Of a stretch of 64,000 nucleotides of DNA, positions 57,870 through 64,000 are shown piece after piece. Every line of letters begins with the position of its first letter. Position 1 is the first letter of the stretch. The translations under genes and the position numbers were made by a program. Below the pieces are notes generated by a model. It was not told where the DNA came from. It did not search any database and saw only the letters and a list, made by a program, of their open reading frames with translations. The stretch comes from Streptomyces canus. GTDB lineage: Bacteria; Actinomycetota; Actinomycetes; Streptomycetales; Streptomycetaceae. The stretch covers positions 7,750,001 through 7,814,000 of the forward strand of contig NZ_JAUSWW010000001.1 in NCBI RefSeq assembly GCF_030815415.1, given 5' to 3'.

Positions 57870-58667
57870 ATGGCACGCGTACGGTACGGCGCACGGACCG
57901 AGGCGGAGATCGCCGCCGCGCGCACGGCGAGCTCCAGGCTCCCCGACATCTGGTCCACCGGTGTGGTGGCGATCTGGGAGACCGACCCGGACGCGCTCGC
58001 GGCGGTCCTGCCACCACCTCTGAAACCCACGGACCGGCCGCTGGCCCGGGTCAACATCAGCAAGGTCGACCTGCCCGGATATCCGCTCGGCGCGGGATCG
58101 TTCGCGGTCGCCGCGGCCCATGACGGCGTCGAGGGCTGGTATCCCCTCGTCATGCCGATGACCCACGAACGGGCCCTTGTCGGCGGCCGCGAGGTCTTCG
58201 GGGAACCCAAGAAGCTCGGTGAGGTGGTCGTCGAGCGCGACGGCCTGACCGTCCGCGCGTTCCTCGCCCGCCACGGCATCGCCTTCGTCGAGGTGCGCGG
58301 CGCGGTCGCCGGCGAACTGCCGCTGCCGGAGCCGGTCCAGAAGACCGACTTCTACTTCAAGTTCCTGCCCGCCGTGGACGGCTCGGGCTTCGACTCCGAC
58401 CCGGTGCTCGTGCGCTGTGTGCGCAATGAGAAGGTCCGCAAGCTGGAGCGGATCACCGGCGACGTCGTCCTGCGCGAATCGATGTACGACCCGGTCGCCG
58501 ACCTCCCGGTGTGCCGCCTCGTCGAGATCACCATCGGCGAGAAGACCAGCGACCAGCGGGGCAAGGTGGTCGAGCGGGTCGACGCGCGGGCGTTGCTGCC
58601 GTACATCCATCAGCGCTACGACGATCCGGCGCAGGTCCTCGACGCGCCTCCCGAGGGGAGTGCGTGA
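57870..58667 (+). CDS. Acetoacetate-decarboxylase-family protein
   Basis: A 265-residue protein of the ADC family. The fold is recognisable from DALAAVLPPPLKPTDRPLARVNISKVDLPGYPLGAGSFAVAAAHDGVEGWYPLVMPMTHERALVGGREVFGEPKKLGEVVVERDG. The Lys pair expected in true decarboxylases appears as EPKKLGE, so Schiff-base chemistry is possible. Many members of this family outside clostridia are not decarboxylases but act on other keto acids or enoyls. The upstream frame to 57657 is not used. The ATG has AAGGG ahead, and the gene's TGA overlaps the next ATG (TGATG). Confidence 0.85.
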   Translation: MARVRYGARTEAEIAAARTASSRLPDIWSTGVVAIWETDPDALAAVLPPPLKPTDRPLARVNISKVDLPGYPLGAGSFAVAAAHDGVEGWYPLVMPMTHERALVGGREVFGEPKKLGEVVVERDGLTVRAFLARHGIAFVEVRGAVAGELPLPEPVQKTDFYFKFLPAVDGSGFDSDPVLVRCVRNEKVRKLERITGDVVLRESMYDPVADLPVCRLVEITIGEKTSDQRGKVVERVDARALLPYIHQRYDDPAQVLDAPPEGSA

Positions 58668-59551
58668 TGGACCTCGCGGAAGGACAGGTCGCCGTGGTCA
58701 CCGGCGCGGCGAGCGGCATCGGCCTCGCGATGGTCCGGCGGTTCGCCGCCGAAGGGCTCAAGGTCGTTCTCGCGGACGTCGAGGAGGGCGCCCTGGAGAA
58801 GGCCGTGGCGGGACTTCGCGCGGACGGTGCGGACGTGCACGCGCGCGTGGTGGACGTGGGTGAGCGTGAACAGGTCCTGGAGCTGGCGGACTTCGCCTAT
58901 GAGACGTACGGGGCCGTCCATGTGCTGTGCAACAACGCCGGGGTCGGCTCGGGCGCCGAGGGCCGGATGTGGGAGCACGAGCCGAACGACTGGAAGTGGG
59001 CGTTCGCCGTCAACGTGTGGGGTGTCTTCCACGGCATCCAGGCGTTCGTGCCCCGCATGATCACGTCGGGTCGACCCGGTCATGTGGTCAATACGTCCTC
59101 CGGCGACGGCGGTATCGCCCCGCTGCCCACCGCCTCCGTGTACGCCGTCACCAAGGCGGCCGTCGTGACGATGACCGAGTCCCTGTACGCCCATTTGAAT
59201 GCGGAGCACGCACGCGTGGGCGCCTCCGTCCTCTTCCCCGGCCCGCACATGCTCCGCACGGGCCTGTGGGAGTCGCACCGCAACCGGCCCGACCGGTACG
59301 CCAAGGAACGGCCGCGCCGGACGCCGTACCGCAGCCTCGACCAATGGGAGGCCGCGATGAAGGAGGCGGGCCGGGAGGTGCAGTTCACGCCGGTGGAGGA
59401 GGTGGCCGAGGCCGTCGTCGACGGCATCCGCGCGGACCGCTTCTGGATGCTGCCGCCGAGCGAGCACAGTGACGCCCAGATCAGGGCGCGGGCGCAGTCG
59501 ATGCTCGACCGCGCCAACCCGTCGTACCTAGAGAGCTTCATCCTGGACTGA
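58667..59551 (+). CDS. SDR-family dehydrogenase of the catabolic cluster
   Basis: A 294-residue short-chain dehydrogenase: cofactor site VAVVTGAASGIGLAMVRRFAAEG, LNNAG equivalent CNNAGVGSGAEGRMWE, the active-site Ser in NTSSGDGG and YxxxK as VYAVTKAAVVTM. Its C terminus is unusually long: HRNRPDRYAKERPRRTPYRSLDQWEAAMKEAGREVQFTPVEEVAEAVVDGI. This subgroup is found with amidohydrolase_2 genes. Coupled to the upstream gene by TGATG and nine bases ahead of the first amidohydrolase. Confidence 0.9.
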   Translation: MDLAEGQVAVVTGAASGIGLAMVRRFAAEGLKVVLADVEEGALEKAVAGLRADGADVHARVVDVGEREQVLELADFAYETYGAVHVLCNNAGVGSGAEGRMWEHEPNDWKWAFAVNVWGVFHGIQAFVPRMITSGRPGHVVNTSSGDGGIAPLPTASVYAVTKAAVVTMTESLYAHLNAEHARVGASVLFPGPHMLRTGLWESHRNRPDRYAKERPRRTPYRSLDQWEAAMKEAGREVQFTPVEEVAEAVVDGIRADRFWMLPPSEHSDAQIRARAQSMLDRANPSYLESFILD

Positions 59552-59560
59552 GGGGCTGCG

Positions 59561-60847
59561 ATGACCGACCAGGACGACCCGTACCTGATCATCTCCTCCG
59601 ACTGCCACGCCGGACTCCCCACCGAGGAGTACCGGCCCTATCTGGACTCCCGTTTCCACCGGGAGTTCGACGACTTCCTCGCCGGGCGCGACCGGCGCCG
59701 CGAGGAGATGACCCGGCTCGGCATCCGCAACGAGGCGTTCGCGAACAAGTGGTTCCAGGACAACGAGGAGGGTCTGCGCGGGGGCTGGGACACCGCGCAG
59801 CGGCTCAAGGAACTCGACGGCGACGGGGTGGCCGCCGAGGTCGTCTTCCCGGACGCCGACGCGGTCGACAGCCAGACCGCCGCGCCCTTCGGGGTGGGGC
59901 TCGGGCTCTCCGGCGATCAGGATCCGGAGCTCGGCATGGCGGGCGCGCGGGCGCACAACCGCTGGCTGGCCGACTTCGTCTCCGAGCACCCCGAACGGCA
60001 CTGCGGGGTGGCCCTGTTGCCGGTCACGGCCCCGACCGAGCGGGTCGTCGCCGAGGTGTACCGGGCCAAGGAGTCCGGACTCGGCGCGCTGATGATCCCG
60101 TCCATGTGGGTCGACAAGGAGCCCTACCACGACCACCGTTACGACCCGGTGTGGGCGGCGGCCGCCGAATGCGGGATGCCGGTGATGACCCACTCCGGCG
60201 CCGCGCCGCGCCACGAGTACGGCGACCACCTCGGGATCTTCGTCTCCGAGGTCACCTGGTGGCCCGCGCGGCCACTGTGGTTCCTGCTCTGGTCGGGCGT
60301 CTTCGAACGCCACCCGGGGCTGAAATTCGGTGTCGCCGAGTCGGGTTGCTGGTGGCTGCCGAACCTGCTGTGGTTCATGGACCGCCTCTACCTCGGCGCA
60401 CACGGCGGCAAGAAGCTCTCGCCCTTCCAGCAGGTGAGGCGTCCACCCCACGAGTACCTCGACCGGCAGGTCTTCATCTGCGCGACCAACACCAAGCGCC
60501 GCGAACTCGCCCAGCGCTACGAGATCGGCGTCGACAACATCCTCTGGGGCAGCGACTTCCCGCACCCCGAGGGCACCTGGCCCGACACCCGCGCGTGGCT
60601 CAGGCGCACCTTCCACGACATCCCGGTCGCGGAGACCCGCCGCATGCTGGGGCTGGCCGCGGCCGAGGTCTTCGGCTTCGACGTGACGAAGCTGACCCCG
60701 CTCGCCCGCCGTATCGGCCCCACCCCCGCCGAACTCGGCCAGTCCGCCGACCAGGCGGCCGTGGAGGCGTCCTGGGCGCGCTCGCGCGAGGTCGGCCGGC
60801 ACTGGCTGACGGACCATGACTTCCCGGCCCTGGGAGTGACGCCGTGA
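59561..60847 (+). CDS. Amidohydrolase_2 family protein, paralogue 1
   Basis: A 428-residue TIM-barrel metal enzyme of the ACMSD-like amidohydrolase_2 group. The opening strand LIISSDCHAGLPTEEYRPYLD carries the DCH metal site (only one His of the usual HxH is present). Further ligands are in VMTHSGAAPRHEY and the LKFGVAESGCWWLP strand; the catalytic Asp is in NILWGSDFPHPEGTWPD. The family contains decarboxylases and hydrolases of aromatic or cyclic acids. Its stop overlaps the start of the second paralogue. Confidence 0.88.
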   Translation: MTDQDDPYLIISSDCHAGLPTEEYRPYLDSRFHREFDDFLAGRDRRREEMTRLGIRNEAFANKWFQDNEEGLRGGWDTAQRLKELDGDGVAAEVVFPDADAVDSQTAAPFGVGLGLSGDQDPELGMAGARAHNRWLADFVSEHPERHCGVALLPVTAPTERVVAEVYRAKESGLGALMIPSMWVDKEPYHDHRYDPVWAAAAECGMPVMTHSGAAPRHEYGDHLGIFVSEVTWWPARPLWFLLWSGVFERHPGLKFGVAESGCWWLPNLLWFMDRLYLGAHGGKKLSPFQQVRRPPHEYLDRQVFICATNTKRRELAQRYEIGVDNILWGSDFPHPEGTWPDTRAWLRRTFHDIPVAETRRMLGLAAAEVFGFDVTKLTPLARRIGPTPAELGQSADQAAVEASWARSREVGRHWLTDHDFPALGVTP

Positions 60848-62070
60848 CCGATCGCTACACCGTCATCTCCGCCGACTGCCACGCGGGCGCCGACCTGCTG
60901 GACTACAAGCCCTATCTGGAGCGGCGGTACCACGACGAGTTCGACGCGTGGGCGGCGACGTACGTCAACCCTTACGAGGACCTGCTCGCCGACACCGCCG
61001 ACAAGAACTGGAACTCCGAGCGACGGCTCGCGGAGCTGGAGGAGGACGGGATCGTCGCGGAGGTGGTGTTCCCCAACACCATCCCGCCGTTCTTCCCGTC
61101 CGGCTCGCTCATGGCGCCCGCACCGGACGCCGGGGAGTTCGAGCGCCGCTGGGCCGGTCTGCGCGCCCACAACCGCTGGCTGGCGGACTTCTGCGCGGCG
61201 GCACCGGGGCGGCGGGCGGGTGTCTTCCAGATCCTGCTCAACGACGTCGAGGAGGCGGTGAAGGAGATCCGCCGGTCCGTCGCAGCGGGCCTCAAGGGCG
61301 GCCTGCTGCTGCCGGGCACACCGCCGGGCAGCGGCCTCCCGGAGCTCTACTCGTCGGCGTACGACCCCATCTGGGCCGTCTGCGCGGAACTCGGCGTCCC
61401 CGTCAACCACCACGCGGGCTCGGCCTCCCCGCCGCTCGGCGAGGAACCGGCGGCGCGCGCGGTCTTCATGGTGGAGACGACCTGGTTCTCGCACCGGGCG
61501 CTGTGGCACCTGGTGTTCGGCGGCGCCTTCCGCCGCCACCCGGAGCTGAGGCTCGTGCTCACCGAACAGGGGTCCGGGTGGATCCCGGGTGTGCTGGAGA
61601 TGCTGGACTACTACCACGGGCGCCTGGTCGCCGCCGCGACGCGGGCGTCCACGGCGGAGTCCAAGTTCGGCGCGGGCCTGGCCGCCCGCATGGGTAACGC
61701 GCCCTCCGAGGTCTGGCGCGACAACTGCTTCGTCGGCGCCAGCTTCATGCGCCCGCACGAGGTGCCGCTGCGCGACCGGATCGGCATCGACAAGATCATG
61801 TGGGGCAGCGACTATCCGCACGACGAGGGGACGTATCCGTACTCGCGGGAAGCCTTGAGGTTCGCGTACGCGCGTGTGCCCCGCGCGGAGGTCGCCGCGA
61901 TGGTCGGCGGCAACGCCGCGCGCGTGTACGGCTTCGACCTGGACCTCCTCGACCCCATCGCGGCGAAGGTGGGCCCGACGGTCGAGGAGATCGCCGAGCC
62001 GCTCACCGAGCCACCGGCGGACGCGACGAGCCCGGTGTTCGCGAAGGGGGCGTCGGTACGGGTCTGGTGA
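60844..62070 (+). CDS. Amidohydrolase_2 family protein, paralogue 2
   Basis: A 408-residue relative of the previous protein: VISADCHAGADLLDYKPYLERRYHDEFDAW, VVFPNTIPPFFP, PVNHHAGSASPPLGEEP, LRLVLTEQGSGWIPGVLEMLDYYHGRL and KIMWGSDYPHDEGTYPYSREALR. Both copies share the DCHAG opening and WGSDxPHxEGT catalytic strand. The GTG overlaps the preceding TGA (GTGA), pointing to a stable pair, perhaps a heteromer or two consecutive steps on related substrates. The function is not known. It is the last gene of the cluster. Confidence 0.88.
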   Translation: MTDRYTVISADCHAGADLLDYKPYLERRYHDEFDAWAATYVNPYEDLLADTADKNWNSERRLAELEEDGIVAEVVFPNTIPPFFPSGSLMAPAPDAGEFERRWAGLRAHNRWLADFCAAAPGRRAGVFQILLNDVEEAVKEIRRSVAAGLKGGLLLPGTPPGSGLPELYSSAYDPIWAVCAELGVPVNHHAGSASPPLGEEPAARAVFMVETTWFSHRALWHLVFGGAFRRHPELRLVLTEQGSGWIPGVLEMLDYYHGRLVAAATRASTAESKFGAGLAARMGNAPSEVWRDNCFVGASFMRPHEVPLRDRIGIDKIMWGSDYPHDEGTYPYSREALRFAYARVPRAEVAAMVGGNAARVYGFDLDLLDPIAAKVGPTVEEIAEPLTEPPADATSPVFAKGASVRVW

Positions 62071-62116
62071 GCGTCGGTGCGGACCGGAGGGCCCCCGGGG
62101 TGCGATCCTCCCGTCT

Positions 62117-62827
62117 GTGACCGAACCCACGCATGAGGAGGCCCACGGCGGCGCGCTCGCCGAGCGGTTGAACTGGCTGCGGGCGGCCGTCCTCGGAGCC
62201 AACGACGGCATCGTGTCCACCGCGGGCCTCGTCGTCGGCGTCGCCGGCGCCACGGACGACCGCTCGGCCCTCCTGACGGCGGGCCTCGCGGGACTCCTCG
62301 CGGGGTCGATGTCGATGGCGGCCGGGGAGTACGTCTCCGTCTCCACCCAACGGGACTCCGAGAAGGCCGCCCTCGCCGTCGAGAGACGGGAGCTGCGCGA
62401 GCAGCCCGAGGCCGAACTGGAGGAGCTCACCGAACTCCTCCAGGACCGGGGCCTGTCCTGGGACGTGGCCCGTGAGGCGGCCGTCCAGCTCACGGAGCGG
62501 GACGCCCTGAGAGCCCACGCGCGCGTGGAACTCGGTATCGACCCCGACCAGCTCACCAACCCCTGGCACGCCGCATGGGCGAGCTTCCTGTCCTTCACGG
62601 TCGGCGCCCTGCTCCCGCTCCTCGCCATCGTCCTCCCGCCCACCGGCTGGCGGCTGGCCGTCACCGTCCTCTCCTCGCTGGCCGCCCTCGTCCTCACCGG
62701 CTGGAGCAGCGCGCGCCTCGGCGCCGCCGACCCGGTCCGCGCGTCGCTGCGGAACGTGGCGGGCGGGGCGCTGGCGATGGGGGTGACATATGCGGCGGGG
62801 ACGCTGCTGGGGGCGGCCGGAGTCTGA
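62117..62827 (+). CDS. VIT1/CCC1-family iron/manganese transporter
   Basis: A 236-residue membrane protein. The N-terminal LNWLRAAVLGANDGIVSTAGLVVGVAGA, then GLAGLLAGSMSMAAGEYVSVSTQRDSEKAAL, is diagnostic of the VIT family. A cytosolic, charged helical domain (AVERRELREQPEAELEELTELLQDRGLSWDVAREAAVQL) holds Glu residues that usually bind metal, and four further hydrophobic segments follow. The family exports or stores Fe2+/Mn2+. The GTG at 62117 is chosen, and no ribosome-binding site is apparent. Confidence 0.9.
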   Translation: MTEPTHEEAHGGALAERLNWLRAAVLGANDGIVSTAGLVVGVAGATDDRSALLTAGLAGLLAGSMSMAAGEYVSVSTQRDSEKAALAVERRELREQPEAELEELTELLQDRGLSWDVAREAAVQLTERDALRAHARVELGIDPDQLTNPWHAAWASFLSFTVGALLPLLAIVLPPTGWRLAVTVLSSLAALVLTGWSSARLGAADPVRASLRNVAGGALAMGVTYAAGTLLGAAGV

Positions 62828-62860
62828 AACCGCCGGTGGTGGCTTTGGTGGAGATCACCA

Positions 62861-62892
62861 ACAAGTAAGCGCGTACTCGCTGTAATACTTGT
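62861..62892. promoter_or_regulatory. Inverted repeat between transporter and desaturase genes
   Basis: ACAAGTA (62861-62867) and TACTTGT (62886-62892) form a perfect seven-base inverted repeat with an 18-base interval, in a less GC-rich gap of 113 bases. It could be an operator for the sterol-desaturase-like gene or a weak terminator. Further on, TACGGT (62929-62934) lies six bases before the next ATG, as in a leaderless promoter. Confidence 0.4.
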
Positions 62893-62940
62893 CAGTAACA
62901 ACGTCTAGCCGCGGCCGACCAGCGGTTCTACGGTGCCCAC

Positions 62941-63807
62941 ATGCCGAACCTGCCCGATGTCGTGCTGTGGTCGATACCCGCCTTCGTGCTGCTCACCGTG
63001 GTCGAGGTGATCAGTGTCCGCATCCATCCCGATGAGGATGCCGGCGGATACGAGACGAAGGATGCCGCGACCAGCGTCGGCATGGGGCTGGGAAGCCTCG
63101 CCTTCGACTTCCTCTGGAAGATCCCGATTGTCGCGATCTACACGGCGATCCACGAACTCACCCCCCTGCGCGTCCCCGTGCTGTGGTGGACCGTCCCGCT
63201 GATGCTGCTCGCGCAGGACTTCTTCTACTACTGGTCGCACCGCGGCCACCACGTCATCCGCATCCTGTGGGCCTGTCACGTGGTCCATCACTCCAGCGAG
63301 AAGTTCAACCTCACCACCGCCCTGCGCCAGCCGTGGACCACGCTCACCGTGTGGCCGTTCTACGTACCGCTGATCGCCGCCGGTGTGCACCCCGCGGCCG
63401 TGGCCTTCTGCTCCTCGGCGAACCTCGTCTACCAGTTCTGGATCCACACGGAGCGCATCGACAAGATGCCCCGATGGTTCGAGTTCGTCTTCAACACGCC
63501 CTCCCACCACCGGGTCCACCACGCCTCCCAGGGCGGCTATCTGGACCGCAACTTCGGCGGCATCCTCATCGTCTGGGACCGGCTCTTCGGGTCGTTCGTC
63601 GCCGAGACCGAACGGCCCGTCTACGGGTTGACCAAGAACATCAACACGTTCAACCCGATCAAGGTCGCCACCCATGAGTACGTCTCGATCGTCAAGGACA
63701 TCAAGGCGGCGCACAGTTGGCGCGAGCGGGCGGGGCGGGTGTTCCGGGGGCCGGGGTGGAAGCCGGCGCCGGTGGCGGAACCGGCCGAGGAGACCGTGGC
63801 CGCGTGA
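62941..63807 (+). CDS. Sterol desaturase / fatty-acid hydroxylase family protein
   Basis: A 288-residue membrane-bound di-iron protein. The eight-His motif set is visible: HRGHH, VVHHSSEKFN, and HHRVHHAS, after YYWSHRGHH in segment two. Four to five hydrophobic segments surround it (LWSIPAFVLLTVVEVI, PIVAIYTAIHEL). The family hydroxylates or desaturates lipids, so fatty-acid, carotenoid or hopanoid-type substrates are possible. The C terminus is a Pro/Ala-rich tail. Start at ATG 62941, apparently with a TACGGT -10 six bases ahead, hinting at leaderless translation. The stop overlaps the next GTG. Confidence 0.9.
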   Translation: MPNLPDVVLWSIPAFVLLTVVEVISVRIHPDEDAGGYETKDAATSVGMGLGSLAFDFLWKIPIVAIYTAIHELTPLRVPVLWWTVPLMLLAQDFFYYWSHRGHHVIRILWACHVVHHSSEKFNLTTALRQPWTTLTVWPFYVPLIAAGVHPAAVAFCSSANLVYQFWIHTERIDKMPRWFEFVFNTPSHHRVHHASQGGYLDRNFGGILIVWDRLFGSFVAETERPVYGLTKNINTFNPIKVATHEYVSIVKDIKAAHSWRERAGRVFRGPGWKPAPVAEPAEETVAA

Positions 63808-64000
63808 GACGCCCGCTCGCGGGAGCCCTCACCCTCACGGCCGTCGTCGACCTCGTCTCCCTGGCCGCCGGCTGGGACGCTGGGCACACCGTCGCCAAGC
63901 CCCTCCTGATGCCGCTGCTCGCCGCCTACGCGGTGTCCCGCGGCGCGCCCCGGCTCCTGGTCGCCGCCCTGCTGTGCGGCTGGGGCGGCGACACCCTGCT
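63804..64000 (+). CDS. YhhN-family lysoplasmalogenase, start only
   Basis: The N-terminal 65 residues of a membrane protein, cut by the window end. VRRPLAGALTLTAVVDLVSLAAGWDAGHTVAKPLLMPLLAAYAVSRGAPRLLVAALLCGWGGDTL shows the HxxxKPLLMPLL signature of the YhhN/TMEM86 family, which hydrolyses the vinyl-ether bond of lysoplasmalogens. GTG at 63804 overlaps the stop of the sterol-desaturase-like gene (GTGA), so the two lipid-related genes are likely one operon. Confidence 0.8.
   Translation, partial: MRRPLAGALTLTAVVDLVSLAAGWDAGHTVAKPLLMPLLAAYAVSRGAPRLLVAALLCGWGGDTL

Noticed and set aside
60517..62901. 794-codon minus-strand frame
   Set aside because: Antisense shadow of the second amidohydrolase and transporter genes with Arg/Ser/Pro-rich sequence.

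Overview
The window is high-GC actinobacterial chromosome, almost certainly Streptomyces. The evidence is third-codon GC bias, many GTG starts, ATGA/GTGA/TGATG stop-start overlaps, a LAETG sortase substrate, the small DNA-binding protein Gbn, GC-rich palindromic repeats of a type common in Streptomyces, and a gene order (cob cluster, phosphate transporter, Gbn, Asp23 locus) that I recall as typical of the genus. No rRNA, tRNA, phage or insertion sequence was seen.

Left arm (1-13.8 kb). An operator-rich non-coding end (1-227) is followed by a DinB-like protein, a PLP aminotransferase, and a polar amino-acid ABC transporter (lipoprotein, permease, ATPase) with a trailing amidohydrolase. Next come a LAETG surface protein and a sugar-utilisation unit: two permeases, a binding lipoprotein, a LacI regulator and a DUF2264 protein. 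That unit has no ATPase of its own, as is usual for Streptomyces sugar importers that share MsiK.

Cobalamin region (13.8-32.3 kb). All genes are on the minus strand except a ZIP-type metal transporter. One tightly coupled operon is cobM-cobL-cbiG/cobJ-cbiC-cbiX-cobC. The other is cobD-cobQ-cobN-chlI/D-cobO-cobB-cobI, preceded by a clear adenosylcobalamin riboswitch. The set mixes 'aerobic' enzymes (CobN, ChlID) with 'anaerobic' ones (CbiX, CbiG). Two oddities lie inside the second operon: a two-repeat CRISPR-like unit just after cobN, and a GC-rich dispersed repeat inserted in frame into the linker of cobB.

Middle (32.3-46 kb). This holds a PHO-box-controlled phosphate transporter with a small membrane protein, a secreted GH25 lysozyme, a class II aldolase, an alpha/beta hydrolase, a conserved hypothetical protein, a VOC protein and a zinc-metallopeptidase homologue that has lost its catalytic middle. 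It continues with an ABC-F protein behind a possible leaderless leader peptide, gbn, an enoyl-CoA hydratase, and an Asp23/AmaP envelope locus whose second Asp23 paralogue carries another in-frame palindromic repeat.

Right arm (46-64 kb). An SDR, a GH15 glucoamylase/trehalase-like enzyme, and an operon coupling a sodium:solute symporter to a SigE-type sigma factor and a small membrane protein come first. A divergent DUF3311-cstA-ybdD unit shares an intergenic region that contains two copies of a 10-base motif. Then follow a hypothetical protein, SURF1, a Cys-rich small protein, a DEDDh exonuclease with BRCT, and a TetR-controlled catabolic cluster (acetoacetate-decarboxylase-like protein, SDR, two paralogous amidohydrolases) with a perfect palindromic operator. 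A VIT-type transporter, a sterol-desaturase-family protein and the start of a YhhN lysoplasmalogenase end the window.
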